Source: Fomitopsis serialis (taxonomy: Eukaryota > Basidiomycota > Agaricomycetes > Polyporales > Fomitopsidaceae). Taken from it: a stretch of DNA of 64,000 nucleotides. Each line of letters starts with the position of its first letter. Position 1 is the stretch's first letter. Shown piece after piece: positions 23,426 through 37,300 of the stretch. Below the pieces are notes generated by a model. It was given only the letters and a program-made list of their open reading frames with translations, was not told the DNA's origin and did not search any database. The translations under genes and the position numbers were made by a program. Location: positions 310,001 through 374,000 of the forward strand of contig NW_025954963.1 in NCBI RefSeq assembly GCF_022376445.1. Reading direction: 5' to 3'.

Positions 23426-25224
23426 ATGGACATTGCTTTCGACACAACATGGTGTCCGGTATGCAGCCGCCAAATCCTCCCCAAACGCTACTACGTGCCC
23501 ATCAACCCTCCACAACAAGCCCCCGCGGCGCCGCCGAGCTCGCCCACGGCTGGTAAGTCGACCTGCCTTTGATCCGCCGCGCGCTCGGTCACTCACATAC
23601 ACTGCCCGCAGAGCCCAAAGTCGCCGCGGAGCCTCCCGCGCGTCTTCCGCGCAACAAGACGGGCACGATACGTCCGAGGGGCGGTGGACTTGTTCACGGC
23701 ACTGGTCGTGTCAAGCCCAACGGTGCCCTCAAGCGCGACGACACCGTCAAGCAGACAAAGAAACAGCCCACACCCGAGGCCGGGGTTGATGCCAACTCGA
23801 CGCGCCCCATAGGTGCGGTACGCCACCGCACCGTCATCGATCAATCCCCAGTCCCTTTGTACTGCTCCGACGAGTGCCGCCTGGTTGACATGCAGTCCTC
23901 GTTCGGCGCCATGGGTATGGAGTACAACCCCGACCGCTGCACCTCTCCTACCCTGCCCCCTGTGCCGCACAATTCCTTCTCCGATTTCTCCTCGAGCGAG
24001 AGCGACTCTGCCAGCGGCGCGTCCTTCGACTCGCGTTCGTCGTTCAGTTCGTCGCCACCGAGCGCGACTAGCATCGACGACGACGAGCCCGCCACCCCGG
24101 AGTCATACGTAGCCTTGACCAAACTCTTCCCCGACCTGCCCAAGAGGCCCCCACCACCACCCCCACTCATCCGCCGAGATACCAACGAGAGCACCGCGTC
24201 CCTCGACGATCTCACCTCGGGCGTGATGATGTCTGGGCAGCGCATCAAGGCAGCGCTCTGCCGCGAGCCCCCGAGGAAGCGGTCTGGTTACTCCGCCTAC
24301 CCTGCCGAGGAGCGTCGCGAGCGGAAGATTATCCCCGGGTGGACGGACGGCTCGCATGCATGGCGCGCCAGCGTCTACAACCTATCCGCCCCCCTCGACA
24401 TGTCCAAGCCGCTCGACGAGGAGCGCGTGCGCGGTGCCTACAAGGGCTTCGTCGCCAGCAGCCAACGCTCTCACAGCGGCGTCTACTCCACTCTCTCGAC
24501 GCCCACCTTCGACGCGCCCTCGCCGTCGACGGCGTCGCTCCCCCCGTTGGCGCGAAGCAGCGTAGGAAGCGCGGCCAGCCTGCAGATGCGCTCGCGTTCG
24601 GAGGCGGACGAACTTAGCAAGTATCCCCTCTTCCATTCTCGTAGCGAGTCGCGCCAATCTCTCATGGGCGCGCTCTCGACGTCGCCCACCGGCTCGACGC
24701 GCTCTATGCCTGCGACGACCTCGGTGCGGCGGAGGGAGGTTTCGCTGGTGAAGCCCGGCGCTGAAGGGCGGCTGCTCGTTCCGAACGTCAAGATGACGCG
24801 GTCGCCGTCGACGACGACGATGAGCAGCGTGACCAGTGCGGGCAGCAGCTACGGCTGCTATGCCTACGGCCGCAAGCCTAGTCCGCTCAGCCGACAGAAC
24901 AGCGATGCCAGTATGGAGACCACGGACAGCCTCGAGACCGAGGCTGATCTGACGATGCGGCCTTCGTCGAGAAGCCCAACGAAGAAGTCGACTGGTGAGT
25001 TTGTTATTATTCATTGTATTGCGGTCGCTGATGAACGGCTTCTAGGGGACTCTTGGAGCTATTCCGATGACACGATGACGTTCCCCATCCTTCAGATCCC
25101 GAAGAAGGAGAAGCGCGTCGAGCGCAGGATCATCGATGGGGAGGAGCAGGACGTCGAGGTCGAGGTCGAGGTCCATCAGCCGCTCAAAAGGCTCTTCCTC
25201 TTCCCTGGCAAGGATGTCCGCTAG
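23426..25224 (+). CDS. Ecl1-type (life-span regulatory factor domain) zinc-binding protein
   Basis: Three exons (23426-23552, 23612-24994, 25046-25224) give 562 residues. The N-terminus has WCPVCSRQILPKRYY (residues 9-23) and, after a Pro-rich linker, PLYCSDECRLVDM near residue 140. The CxxC plus CSDEC pairing is the putative zinc site of the fungal Ecl1 family, whose fission yeast members affect chronological lifespan and nutrient or oxidative stress responses. The rest is Ser/Pro/Thr-rich and disordered, with an IIPGWTDGSHAWRASVYNL block (about residues 300-320) and many SRSES/SPS phosphorylation-type sites. The last exon ends in a repeated Val-Glu stretch and LFLFPGKDVR. It is much longer than the small yeast proteins, as is usual in mushrooms. 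No neighbour lies within 9 kb on either side. Confidence 0.75.
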
Positions 25225-25900
25225 GGTTATCGCCCCCCCTTCCTGTCTTGTCTTGCCGCATCGCATCGCATCGCATTCCGACTCTTCTGCATCACGACTC
25301 ACGCGCATTCACCATACCCCCTGCACGCTGATACCTCCCGACGACATACCCGACGACGCTCACGGCGCCGCCACTGACTTATTCCTCAGTATCCACCTGC
25401 TGCTCTCCTCGCTGTCGACGCACATGCATCCTCTCGCACACGCATCCTCTCATCCTGCGCCACCGTCGTCTCCGTCGCTGGGATATATCGTCCGGGCCTC
25501 CGCCAGCATCGCGTCCTCTTCCACTCATCTGACCCGCCTACCCTACCCCTCCTATCACCCTCTACCTCAACCCACCGCTATTCGCGTCCGCGCGTCGAAA
25601 AATGTGCATAAGTATGTAGTATTGTGTACTATAGCTAACGACCCGGCTTATTCGCCGCCATTCCGCTCCTTACGCCGTCTCTTGTCCCCTTCCGCCCACG
25701 TCGTCGCGCTGTCCTGTTATCCATGTACCACTATTCTCATTCTCGTCCCATCACGTACAACATCACGCTACATTATGCCCATGGACTTCGGTTCATTTTT
25801 ACTCGTCATCTTCTTCGTCTGGATTTCTGTCGGTTTCTTTCTACGGTTGGGTGTCATTTCACTGTACTACTAGCAACGGGCTGTACGAATCGCTACGCGT
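25225..25900 (+). other. Probable 3' UTR and flank of the Ecl1-type gene, with (CGCAT)4 at 25257-25276
   Basis: A pyrimidine-rich stretch without gene-like frames. It contains four copies of the pentamer CGCAT and an AT-rich end (about 25735-25870) that could hold the polyadenylation region. An open frame running through it has no protein character. Confidence 0.45.
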
Positions 25901-28900
25901 CATAATGGTTGGACTTGCATACTCTTCCTGGGTTGGTGGCATAGGCAGGGGCACTCGCACGCAGCAGATATGTTCAGGATTCATTACGATACGTACATAA
26001 CGCAATATAGTGACGAACGCATTGTTGATCTCCATCACCGTCTTGTGTGTGTGTCTTACCCTGGGATCGCGTGCCTTCGAAACCAACTCCAAACTGTTGA
26101 CGGTCGGTGGGATCTTGAGACTAGCGGCGCGGTCGTCGGTCTTGTTTGAGCCTGACAGTTGCTATACTTACACACCCGCGACGCCGTGCCATTCGTTGCC
26201 CTGCGCGGGGATGGCCCGTCGCCGCGTCCAATGGGCCAGGGGCGGCGGTGGTCTAGGTCTAGGTCGGCCAAACGAACGTACCGGATCCGGGGCGGCGCGG
26301 TGCACCGTGCACCCTCAAACGCAGAGCGCGTTTCATTGGGCAGCCCCGCGTTCTGACCGGGCTCTTGCCTCGCATGGCCGGCATCTGTCGATCCATTCTT
26401 TCTGCGTCGGCGTCGAGGGTCGCGCGGCGCATCACGCTGCTTAGGCTGGCGAACCTGGCTCGATGGCTTCTGACGCTTCGCGGCGCGGGCGACCCTGCGC
26501 GCGATTACGCTGGGCGTAGTACCGCCGGCGGGCCCACCGCTGAGGCTCTATGTAATGATCTGCTGAATCTTGTTATTGGCTGGACATGGGTGGGCCGGCG
26601 GACGGAGAGGCGTTGCGATGGGCTATATTGCGGATGATCGGTGGACTCGGACGGGTCGACGGAGATGCGGGACAAGACGCTGCACAAACGGATTCCGGCC
26701 GTATTCCACCGCCACAGTCAGCTATAGCGCGGGGCGGGCATGTCGTGGCGTAGGACCCGCTGTCATACATAACACAACGCGAGTCAAATAAAGCGGATGG
26801 CGTTGTATGTTGTGCGGGTATGTGACTACGGCTAGCTAGTAGTGGTATTATTGAGGGCGAGGCGGGTGCCGTACGCGGAGCTGTAGGTGGCGGAGAGGCG
26901 TGCTAGTATCGCTATGGTGTCGTACGTGTGCGGAGGCGAGTTGATTGTGAGCAGGAAAGGCTAGCGCGGGTCTTGTGCAACATGCGTACGTCTTCGAATC
27001 CTAGGTCTACGCCTCCGCTATTATTCGGCGGTGATTATTGGCCTTTTCGCGAGGCGCCCGACGACGGTCTTGTTCTCTCTCCCTTTGTCTTCATCAGGTT
27101 CGAGGACGTCCTGCTCTCCATTTCGAGGGCAGCTGGTGCGCCATACCGTATTTCGCGACGACCTTCCGACCAAACGCAGCGCATCGTTTTGTCTCGCACG
27201 ATTGTGCCATATGCCACCGCCGTGGCCGCCGCTGTGCCACCACCGCCGCGCGACACCTTGCCATATCCCGCCACCTCGCGCGTACAGACCTGCAGCCAAG
27301 TGCAGTGCGTCGTTTTGTCTTTCCCCGGGCCCTCCGGTTCCCGCCGCACAGTGCTGCTGCCTTGTCCGTGCGTATTGCCAACGGCCCCGCTCAGCTGGCC
27401 TCTTGTCCCCCATCTCCCCATCTCCCCCCGTTCGGACCGCCGACCGAATCGTCCTAGTGCCACATGCTGCTCCTGGCGCGCGCGCCCTCGCCTCCCCGTC
27501 CTCCCGCTCATGGCGTGACGACGCATCCCAGGGCCCCAAATCTGTTGCGCCGTGACGCAGAGTCACTTGTGGCTGGGTCCTCCCCCCGCGCGAAGTCCCG
27601 AGATGGTGCGTAGATTTCGGTGCCCGTCCAGCGCAGCGCTGCCGAAGCTCGAGAGATCTCAATCTGCGCAGGACGACCGTCCGCACGCGTGCGGGCCGGG
27701 CGTCGAGCTGATTGATCAGAGCAGAGGGCTCGGAATGGCATAGCGCGGGATCCTGGGGGACGGCCGGGGACCTCGGACGCTCCATGGCCTGGCCGAGACT
27801 CTCCCTCTCACTGCAATCTTGCCCTGACTGCGTGCGACGCTGGGGAGGGTGGCGCGTCGGCCGCGACGGCTGAGGGTCGTCGATGGCGCTGTGGATTGTC
27901 GGGCTATGGTGGACGCGGTGTATTCGCGTTCGTGTCCCAGGCGAATCTCCGGCTCCGCGTACGGGCTGCGAAGCACCACTGCCATACACTCTGTTCCACA
28001 GGTCCGAGGCGATGGTTCGGTCTATGCTCCGTGCGTTACCCGGCGAAACTGTCGTGACGAGCGAGGCATGGCCGCGGTCGACATGCACAACGGAGTGGTC
28101 ACTCGGCCGAGGCTCTGCCACTGGGAGTGCATCGCCTCCATAGAGAGCTTTTATCATCGTCATATCGCGCATGCTCCGAGGATACTGCACCGGTGTGTTG
28201 GCTGTGTTCTATCCTTGTCCTCCGATGATTACTCAGTATGTGTCCACTACGGACAGAGGATACCGCCAGCCGTGACATGGTTTCGACCGGCTGTCTACGT
28301 ACCCGGACACTGGATGGAGTTGTCTCGTTTACTGTGCGCTGTTCTGCAGGCTGTGCTGCGTGACAATCCTCCTGACTGCGGTTCTGGGTGTCCTCGGAAC
28401 TGGAGGCACCCACAGGCCGTCCAGGCAGATCATACCGGCGAAATGACATCTTGGACGAGGATCACTTGACCTGGGTGGCGTTGGCGTGCGTGGTTGCCCT
28501 CTACGTACGTGCTATTATTGCAGTGGAAACTCGAGCTGCAGGAGAGCCTCGGCCGACTCTTAGCGAGATCGGGATCGTCTGAGGCGGGTCTGCCGTTGTG
28601 GGGTCGTCGCGGCGTGACGGACAGGATTGGCTGAGGCCGGGCAGCGAGCGCTACGTGACGTCATGGCGTCGAGGACGGCTGTGGGGAAGACGGGATGCGG
28701 GGTAGACGCCCAGCCTTCTGTGATCGTCCGCTCGGCGACTGCGTTCTTGACTTCGCGACATCGGGCACTCGGGCCCAGGCCGTGACATCATCTCCTTCCC
28801 AAGCGGGTGCGTCCTCGTCCCGCCCAGGTCCCACCAGCCACAACGTGTCCTGCTCAGATCATGGGTCTTGGGGCGTAGATCCCAAGGAGAAGATCTGCCA

Positions 28901-31900
28901 CCACCTATTCTGGACGTCCAGCAATCTACATACCGAAGCAGCGTAGAGGCACGCGAAGGCACCCCGGCACTTCCAACCCAAGTCGCTTCGCTTTGAAATC
29001 CGCCACGGTGCCGTAACCAAGGATCACCCGTCAATGGATATTCATTTTCCATCACGCGTACAGCACTCGCACAATTCGGTCGTACGTTCGCAGAAGAACA
29101 AGGCATCTCGTCACTTCGTCTCCAACTCAACTGTCCACGCCGTAACCGTGACCAGCTGGTCAACCGCTCGCAACGTGTGACACGCCCCGAGCCTGGCCTT
29201 GCTCGGCCGCATGCTCGACTGTGGTCGTGTGTCCTGCTCTCATGCCCGCCAGTGGTTCTCTCAGTCAATGCGTGTTCGAGGCCGACAGTTCATTCGTACC
29301 ATCGGAGGAATGAACGGTCCCAGAAAATATACCACTGCGCGCTCGGCCTTCCGTGATCTTACAGCGTCCCGTTCGCTCTGGGGCAACCAGGCTTCCCCGG
29401 GGATGGACCGTCACGTAGCGCCATGATCCATCAAGGGGATCCGGGGTGCTGTTGGTCAGATGGCCTGGCGAATGAACGTCGTCCCCTCGACTGTCACGGA
29501 GTTTTGATTTGGTTTTGATACTCGTTTATATTCACACCAGACAGGCAGTGCGCGCGAGTCGCAGGCTGCAGATGTCAATGATACACGCGGAGTGTGCACA
29601 CTGTATTGTGCGCTGCGCAGAACGGGGCCTCCTCGTCGATAGTCGAGGCCTAGGCTAGCCACCCCACCTGCATGTGGGGCCATCGTGCGCGCAAACCTTG
29701 CGCGAAGTTTGTATTCTCCGTCTCCGCCCTTCCTGCGTCGTCCTCGCGGGAGAGACGAAGACTCTGCGGCGAAGTCTCCGAGCAGACCATATATGGAGAT
29801 TCCTCGCTACCGGCCCGTGCAGCCTCGCTGACAGCTGTGCACTTCTGCGGCTCAGAAGGGATCCGAACTCGTTCGATGGGAGTGCGCGCGACGTAAATCT
29901 CGCTCCTACGGCCTTCAATCTGGCTTCTCTTACGCATATGAAGCTATCAAGTCTTAGCTTCATCGGGCTCTTTGGACGGGCACTTGTCTGGCATGTCCAG
30001 CGAACACGCTTGGCCGTGGGATCCTACTCCGCGAGCCGACATTCCTTTGTAGGCCAAGCCACGGGTGACTATTCCTAGCTCTAGCTCTAGCTCTCGAGAT
30101 GTCCGACTAACGCTCGACTTGTATGCAGGATCCCCCGCTGCGACCTTCCTTCCAAGCGGATATATACATTCGGGATCGAGCGAAGAACGTCCCGAGAGTC
30201 ACAGCCCTCCCGGAGTCGCAGTTCGATCAGTTCAATGGCGCGTCACGGTCGCCGCGACGCTCGAGCTGCTATCGCAATCGCCGCATCGTCCAACGGCTGC
30301 CCTCCGATTCCGCAGCTCGACGCATCGTGTGCGTGGGTTTGTCAGGTCGCGTCCAATCGCCTCGCCCTATCTGCCTGTGGATCTCTCGATTGTCGGAAAC
30401 CGAACACGAAGACTCGGAAGGCACGCTCGTGCGCGGGGATGCGAAGGTTGACTCACTCGCGCTGACACCCCTGGCACGCCATCCGCCAAGATCGCTCGCG
30501 CCCGTGTCCGTGCGAGAGTCGTGTAGGGCGGCTCGATCTAGCTGCAGATGGGAGCATGCTTCCCGACCCCAGTTGGATGTGCGTCTCTCCCCGCACTGCG
30601 CCTCCCGAGTAACGCTGTTCGAAACTGGAGACCCTAGATGTGGCGGCGGGGGAGGCGTCGTTACCGTGTATCACCGAGGCGGCCTGGCTTCCGAGCCAGC
30701 AAGACGTGTCCGTGTCTGCGGGGCAGTGGCAATTCCCCACCGTTTTCCCCGCATTCCCCGCAGACGCTGTGTTGCAGTCCGGACGGCGGCAGCGTCACAC
30801 TGCCTTCCGGGCTCGACGTTACGCCGGCGCGCTGGCGGGCAGTGGTCACGGTCGGACCGCCCCACGGGCGATTCCTGGAAGGGCGTCTCTGTCCCGGAAA
30901 TCCGCGTGTGGAAGTAGCTATCACATCTGAATTGACTCGACGAGTGGTTATTGAACACCGTAGCTGCAAGCCGTTGTACAGTGGCCCAGGCTCTTTGAAT
31001 GGGTGGAGGATCACTTTGTCTAAAGGGACAGTCCCGTGGTCGTTATTGATGCTCAGCTTCATATTGCGAAGCTCGTTGAGAGCCCGTTCTCGAGTCTGGC
31101 CAGGTGGAGCAATTCAGACGCTCTCATGCTGGGTGTCTGAGAATGTGTGGTGATTATCCCCAGACACGCGTTGACACGGTGTGCACGGAAGCCAGGTCGG
31201 CGATACCTGTCTCGTATGTGGTGCGTGTTCTGTTCATAGCAACGCGTCTCTTCTGGCTGACCTTGGTAACTGCTGACACAGATCGTCTTCAATCGCTCCT
31301 GGGATCTATCTATTGCTTCAGCGTTCGGGCATATGGCGGCTTCGCAGGTCCCGATGGTAGGCCTCCCCGACTCCGAGTCGCGCCCGCCGCATCAGCCGCT
31401 CGCCAGTGATACTTACACTTCTCAACATATCGAATGCGTCTGTGGTCGAGCGAGGAGCGGTGAAACTTCTACATTGACTTCGGACTCCGAGTGGGGACTA
31501 ATGCGTGCATTGACCTCCATCACCCTGCGTCTCCGAGTACGCGCGCGCCCGCTGGAAGCCGACATCTCCTTCAAGTCCGGATCGCTACTCTGCCGCCGGC
31601 ATACAAGCACCAGGAGGACAGGCGCACCCATACAGACAGCTTCGCGAGGCCCTGGGGCGCCACGCTGACGGTGATAGGCTCACGTCGGACGGTGTGCATG
31701 AGCCTCAGGATGGTTAGCTCGATGCTTCAAGCCCTTCACATCACCGCCCGGTGTTCACTTGTCGGGCCCCGTCGTCGAGACGCGCAATGCCTGTGTCTCG
31801 GTCGAGGGCCTGGAAGGAGATTGCGGGCGTTGCGCGTATCTGTGAGGCTCAGCTGCCAGTGCCGGTGGTTTCTGGCATGGTGCGTACTCAACTCGGTCGA

Positions 31901-34900
31901 GGGCTGGGAGAAGCACCGTTGCTCGCTTCGTGTCTGACACCTTGATGGCCGGGGGATTGAGTGGTAGGACGTGCTACGTCCAGCTCGGATCGCGAGGGCT
32001 TCGGCAGAGGAGCGAGGGGGGATATGCTGTTGCTAGTGCCTGCGAGGTGCGTAAGACGGCTTACAGTGTGGCCGCGCTTCTTTGCTGAAGCAGTCGCATA
32101 TCGCAGCATATCGGATCCGTTGGTGCAGTGTTCGCGTGCTGCGTTGTCATCGGGATCATCGGAAGCAACGTGCGGTCGAGGAACATGTGCCTGGCCGTTG
32201 CACGCGTGGTCCCCACCGAGGTCGGCCACCTCGTGCTTTAGAGTGTCACTTCATTTGCATTCATACAACGCTCCAGGTCTTGCGCTCTGTCCTGTGCACG
32301 AGGCCGGTACGTGTCGCGACTGTCTCCAGACTGCTCTGGGAGTCAAGATTAAAGTCTGTATGACAGGCGGCTGCGGTAGGTGGTCTACCACGCTCTGTGC
32401 CGTTCCTGAGGTGCCCTGCTCACTGTCATACCTGGCCTTTACAGAATGCCAAACGCGAGAACAGGCCGGCTTGGGTCCTCATGTCGACCTCAGGCTGACA
32501 TACTTCACTTCATTCGGGATGTCGTCTTGCCACCATGGTCCGTTACTTAACTTGCGTTCGACGGGCGTTGTCGCGTTGCCTGGAGGGATGATCCGCGTGG
32601 ACGCGCAACTCCACCCCAATGGATGACTTATGGCGAAGTGTGTGCTCGGGCTTGACTTAGGCCTCGAGTTTCATCTTCGAGTTGTTCCGCTACGCGGGGA
32701 CCCAGATGATCCGCTCACACCCCACTGCTGTGTTCGTCGCATCAGTTCATACACAACACCGTGTGGGTCGTCGCCCCCCTGCGATCGGACCTGCCGCTGA
32801 TCGTACCTTCTCAAGGACACAGTGTCCAACAGGTCGTCCGACAGCGCTAGGCACCGTGGTCTCCGGACGTTGCCCTCGAACAGGCCACACGACAGCCAGG
32901 ATTCATCGAAGTTCGATCATGAAGCAGGGACTCGGACACAGGACGGATGGGTCACAGCGGGATATGAACACAGCTGCGGGTTGATGCAGTTACGACGGAT
33001 CTGTTCTCATGAAGTCAGTACAGCCTGAATGTCACAACCTGATGCATCCTGGCGAAATGGTGGCCTCCGAGCCGTGTCCCGTCAGTTGCCTGGTACCCCC
33101 GTGCGGGGCGCCGTGGGGCAGACGTGATGATGAGCCAGGGTCGCACTATAGACTCGGGGTGGGTTCTGTCAATGCTCTGTGCCGGTGGTGATGTGGTGAG
33201 TAGCTCTTCAATTACTCGACGCGACAATTAATCATTGCCGTACAAGGAGCCAACGTTGACAGGAATACTCCGGACATTCATTGACATCATACGTCACGCC
33301 AGGTCGGAGAGTTTGGACGGACTATCTGGAGATACATCCTTGTCACTTTGGCGACTCCAGAGAGGTTGACGTACTCTTCTCCGGAATACGTGGGACGGAT
33401 GGCCAGGTGCATCCGAGTCATGACCAACTGCTGATCCATGGTCGCCGGGACAGCTGTCTCTACCCAGCGTCACTATCTGAGTGACTTGGTTAATTTTAGG
33501 CATGTACACGCCGGTTTGATGGGTGCTGACGCGGCCCCTAGTTCACTCTGGAATGCTCTCTGCTGGAGGAGAATCCCCGTCCACAGGTAGCGAGACTCAA
33601 CTGGATGTTCACAAGACCGCCGACATGCATCAGCAGACAGTACGAGTCATCGCCCAACTCAGTAGGTTCAGCAGTGCGTCACAATGATCGTCCGTCGCCG
33701 AACGGAGCTTCCTTGACCTGCTGTTGCCCTGCCTCCCGGATCTTGGACGTTGGACGCAGCCACAGGACATAGGATGGTGCCGCAGGACAGAGGACCGGAT
33801 CCAAGCTCGTGGATAGAATCACGGTAATTACCGCGCTGCGAACTCGATGCGTTTTGTGACGCAGTCACAATCACGACACTGGTCCGTATGGGCGTTCGAG
33901 TTGTCCGGACGTCCCGGCCGGTTAACTGATGCTAGTGGGCTCAGTGGCAACGCTGCGGGGAGCCCTACGGGACGCCCGCGAAACATCCCGCACGCGTGTC
34001 TTGCGTGTGCCTCGGTACACCCGGGTTGATTTCTGCGAGTGTTCCGCAGGAAGAGCCATCGGACGCTTGAGGCTGCCATGCGGGCCCGCTGGCTCATGAT
34101 CCTGGCTGGTAGTTAAAGATACCATGTACAGGCAATTTTCCGACACGACCTGGCTGACATTGAGACGGCAGTAGCTTACGGTGACTGCTTGGTCGCCATC
34201 GGTTCCTGGATATTCGTTGACACCGTGCTTGTGACTGCGCGGTACAAACTTGCTATGCCGGATTCGGCCAGCGTCGACTCGGGCTTTGTGACAGTAGGCA
34301 GTGGGTTCTAGTACACTAAGGCGTGGCCGCGTCGACTCAGAATCAATCACCAATTTGAATGCATCATATGCCGCCATCCATGATCCAGTGCTAGCATATA
34401 TACGTTAGCGTGCGGGGCCCGGGCGACCCTGCGGTAAAATGACTTGATCCAAGTGAACGTCGGCGCCGCGACTGAGGCCGGCTACATACTACTTCACTGA
34501 CTCGATAACTTCAGTGTTACACCCATGACGTATGGAATCCGTTATCTTGGGCATCTACCCCTGGTCTTCAAAAAGACCAGCCCTCCGAGTGCACGGTGAA
34601 AATGATGGAAGGAGGTTTCCGGATGTTCTTGCAGCGCGAACATTGGCCGATGTTTTTACATTGATGTCCGTCAGTTGTGAGGATATCGCGGGGTACACAA
34701 CAGTGAGCTTGACATTAGAAAGCAGCAAACATAAGTCAACGCAGATTAGACTACATCCAGAGGCTCACAACAGTGATGAACTAGTATTAAGTGGCTGCGA
34801 AGCGGCCGGCGCCATCGACATAGTACTGAGAGAGCATGTGTAGGTAACTCAGTACTTGGTGATGAGGCACTCAAAAAGAAATTCGCGCTTCGGCGGTCGA

Positions 34901-35295
34901 ACATTTGAGTGTCTGGTAGTGGACCGTCCTGAGGTCGGACATAAGTACAAGAATAATGTAGTGACATATTGCATACCCTTCCGAGTCATACGACGCTTAG
35001 TAGACGCGTCGTGCGCTGTGAAAGTCACGCCACCGCGTTGGCGCCCATCCGTCGCGACGCGACTCCGGAGGCGTCGCGGTTGCTCTTGGCCACGTTGATC
35101 ACAGTGAAACCTCCACATATATGCATACCGTACGTTTTATAGAGTGATTTTTTTGTACGTTGCCAAGCTCTGGTTTACTCAGTCACCGTTGCTCAGTGCT
35201 GATTAGGTGTCACGGATTGTCTTCAAGTGCCGGAACGCTCGTCATACATTTCCTCCCGGATAACTCGACTAGTTGCGGGTGTGGCACAAGGCAGA
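25901..35295. other. Gene-poor stretch of about 9.4 kb, no gene recognised
   Basis: The first about 3 kb (to about 28.7 kb) is GC-rich like the region upstream of the Ecl1-type gene, and has CCAAT/ATTGG at about 26228, 26334, 26574, 27035 and 28625. A GC-driven minus-strand frame of 389 codons (27021-28190) shows no domain and no codon-level signs of selection. From 28.7 to 35.3 kb the composition falls back and only short frames occur. Simple repeats are few, such as (CTAGCT)3 at about 30077-30097. No LTR or terminal repeat could be matched by eye. Confidence 0.45.
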
Positions 35296-37074
35296 ATGCA
35301 TCCGTGCCTACAAATCACGGAGCTGCTGGATATTATCTTCCGCCAGCTGGACGAGGACCCTGTTTTCTCGGCTTGCACGTTAGCAAGCCTAGCCCTGACA
35401 TGTCGGATGTTCGTTGAACCAGCTCTCGACGTTCTGTGGGGGCGCCTCACATCCTTTGGGCCATTGATCACACTCTTCCCAGAAGACGCGTGGTGGAGAA
35501 TAGACACCCCGAGTGGAAAGTCCTTTGTGGTACGCCACACTGTTCCTACTCTACTGACAACTCAACTTATCGATCTCGCCTAGACTCTCCTGAGGCCGCC
35601 AGAATCTCATGAATGGGACAAGTTCATGCGATACGCTGCGCGTGTCCGACATGTGGTGTCCTCTACCCCACTTCAGCGGGTCACAGAGGCGCATCCGCCG
35701 GTCTACAGCATCTTGCTGGACCATAGACCAACCAACCACTTATTCCCCAACCTCAAGCGCATTGAATGGTATTTCGATCACATCTTCCCAGAGGACAGCA
35801 TCGCGCAGCTATCATTGTTGCTCTGTCCCAGAGTAACGAACATCGCAACCTATGCACTCAAGGTCATGCCCGAGAGGTTGTCCAAAAGACTATCCGACGA
35901 ACTAATGACGTTCATTATCGGACACATCAACATTCAGTACATCAAGCTCTATTGTCCTCACATCCGATCCCTCGTGACCTTGATACCCACCGTCATCTCC
36001 CAGAACAAGATCATACGGACTCTCGATGTCTTACAGGCCTATCCTCTAGCGTTGCATCGCGACGTTTGGCTCGAGTTGTCTCGGCTCCCAATGCTTGAGA
36101 AGACCACGATCTTTGCGGACGAGTTCCTTGGTTCGGACCAAGAGTGGAAGCAATTAGTCAACTCATCGGAACTTATTTTCCCCTCCCTACGGCAAGTCAG
36201 CATTCACGCGACCGACTTGGAGAAATGTTCTCGCTGCATGAACGCAATCCAATCGCCGTTTCTGGAGAGGCTCGACATCAGCGTCACACATGCCCCGACC
36301 AACCAGGAGGTCAAAGTGTTCTTCACTAACCTCGCAAAGCGTTGCGCCAATGCGCCAGTGCAGTGGTTGCGTTTCATGTCCGTCGTCGGTTGTCCGCGTC
36401 ACGACGACAGCTACGTCATTGATACGGACACCTTGCGGATTCTCCTCTCTTTCCGGGACGTCATAAGCTGCGACATTGGATTTCGCTGCCCGGTGCGCGC
36501 AGACAACGCATTCCTCGGGGACGTCGCTGCCGCATGGGCCCCGACTCTCCAGCAGCTCGAACTCGGCTCAAGCTGGAGACAGCGCCTCGACTCTCCAGGC
36601 GTCACACTGCAGGGGCTCTTATCGCTCCTCGCGCAATGCCCATTGCTAGGCTATCTCGGGCTGGTGTTCGATCCACGCGTGGACGAGTTCAAGGAGTCAT
36701 ACAATGCAGGCCTGCGTCCCTCCAGAGACGTGCGGGGGCGGAATCGTCTTGTGAAGTTTTCGAGTGGCGCGACGACCCTCAGGGACCTCGACGACTCGGA
36801 TATCGTCACCCTCGCGGGCGTGCTATCCGACATCATCCCGTCCCTGGCATCCTTCCAGAGCCTGTGGATCAGGGATGGACCTGAGAATCTGCCTGGAGAC
36901 GAAGATCCCGACGACGTCGACGAAACGGAGGAATGGCGGCGTTTGATAGCACTTCACAAGGAGATGTCGGCGATCAGGACGCAAGAGAGGGTGTGGAGAA
37001 TGAAGGCTAAGGCGCGAGAAGCGAAGGCGAAGGCGAAAGCAGCGAAGGCGAAGGCGAAGGCGAAAGCAGTGTAG
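35296..37074 (+). CDS. F-box/LRR-like protein of the basidiomycete expanded family
   Basis: Two exons (35296-35529, 35584-37074) joined in phase give about 574 residues. The N-terminus MHPCLQITELLDIIFRQL with ASLALTCRMFVEPALDVLW is the F-box that binds Skp1 in SCF ubiquitin ligases. TLLRPPESHEWDKFMRYAAR starts exon 2, and an LRR-like series of about 25-residue helix-strand units follows (NLKRIEWYFDHIF, HIRSLVTLIPT, APTLQQLELGSSW, CPLLGYLGLVF). The start was set at 35296 because this family begins with this peptide; an in-frame ATG 69 bp upstream adds non-family sequence. The C-terminus is a run of about 40 residues built from AKAK and EAKAKAK, which is unusual. The target is unknown; such genes are numerous in mushrooms. 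Confidence 0.85.
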
Positions 37075-37300
37075 GACTCTTCACATACATGCGACACCAT
37101 GAAGTGCTGTACATGCGACGCCAGGCGAGTCGTCGCTCTGCTCTGTAGAAGCTTGCTTGGATTGTTATATATGTAGTCCCGTAAGTTTTGACACTGGGCT
37201 GCGTGCCCCTGTACGTAGCTCCGTAGAGTTTGCGGCCTAGCTGTAGGTCTAGTACTGACATCGTATGCTCAATGCACCAATTTAATAATACCAATATTCC
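37075..37300. other. Convergent 3' ends of F-box gene and aspartic protease gene
   Basis: This short spacer holds both 3' UTRs. No other feature is seen. Confidence 0.5.

Noticed and set aside
25136..25873. Plus-strand frame running through the 3' flank of the Ecl1-type gene
   Set aside because: It overlaps the last exon in another frame and is Ser/Pro/Thr-rich random sequence in a pyrimidine-rich 3' region.
27021..28190. Minus-strand open frame of 389 codons
   Set aside because: Arg/Gly/Ala-rich, no domain, with competing open frames on the plus strand. The length is explained by GC content.
30123..30917. Plus-strand open frame of 264 codons
   Set aside because: Arg/Ser/Pro-rich without recognisable domain; no intron chain and no neighbouring regulatory signals.
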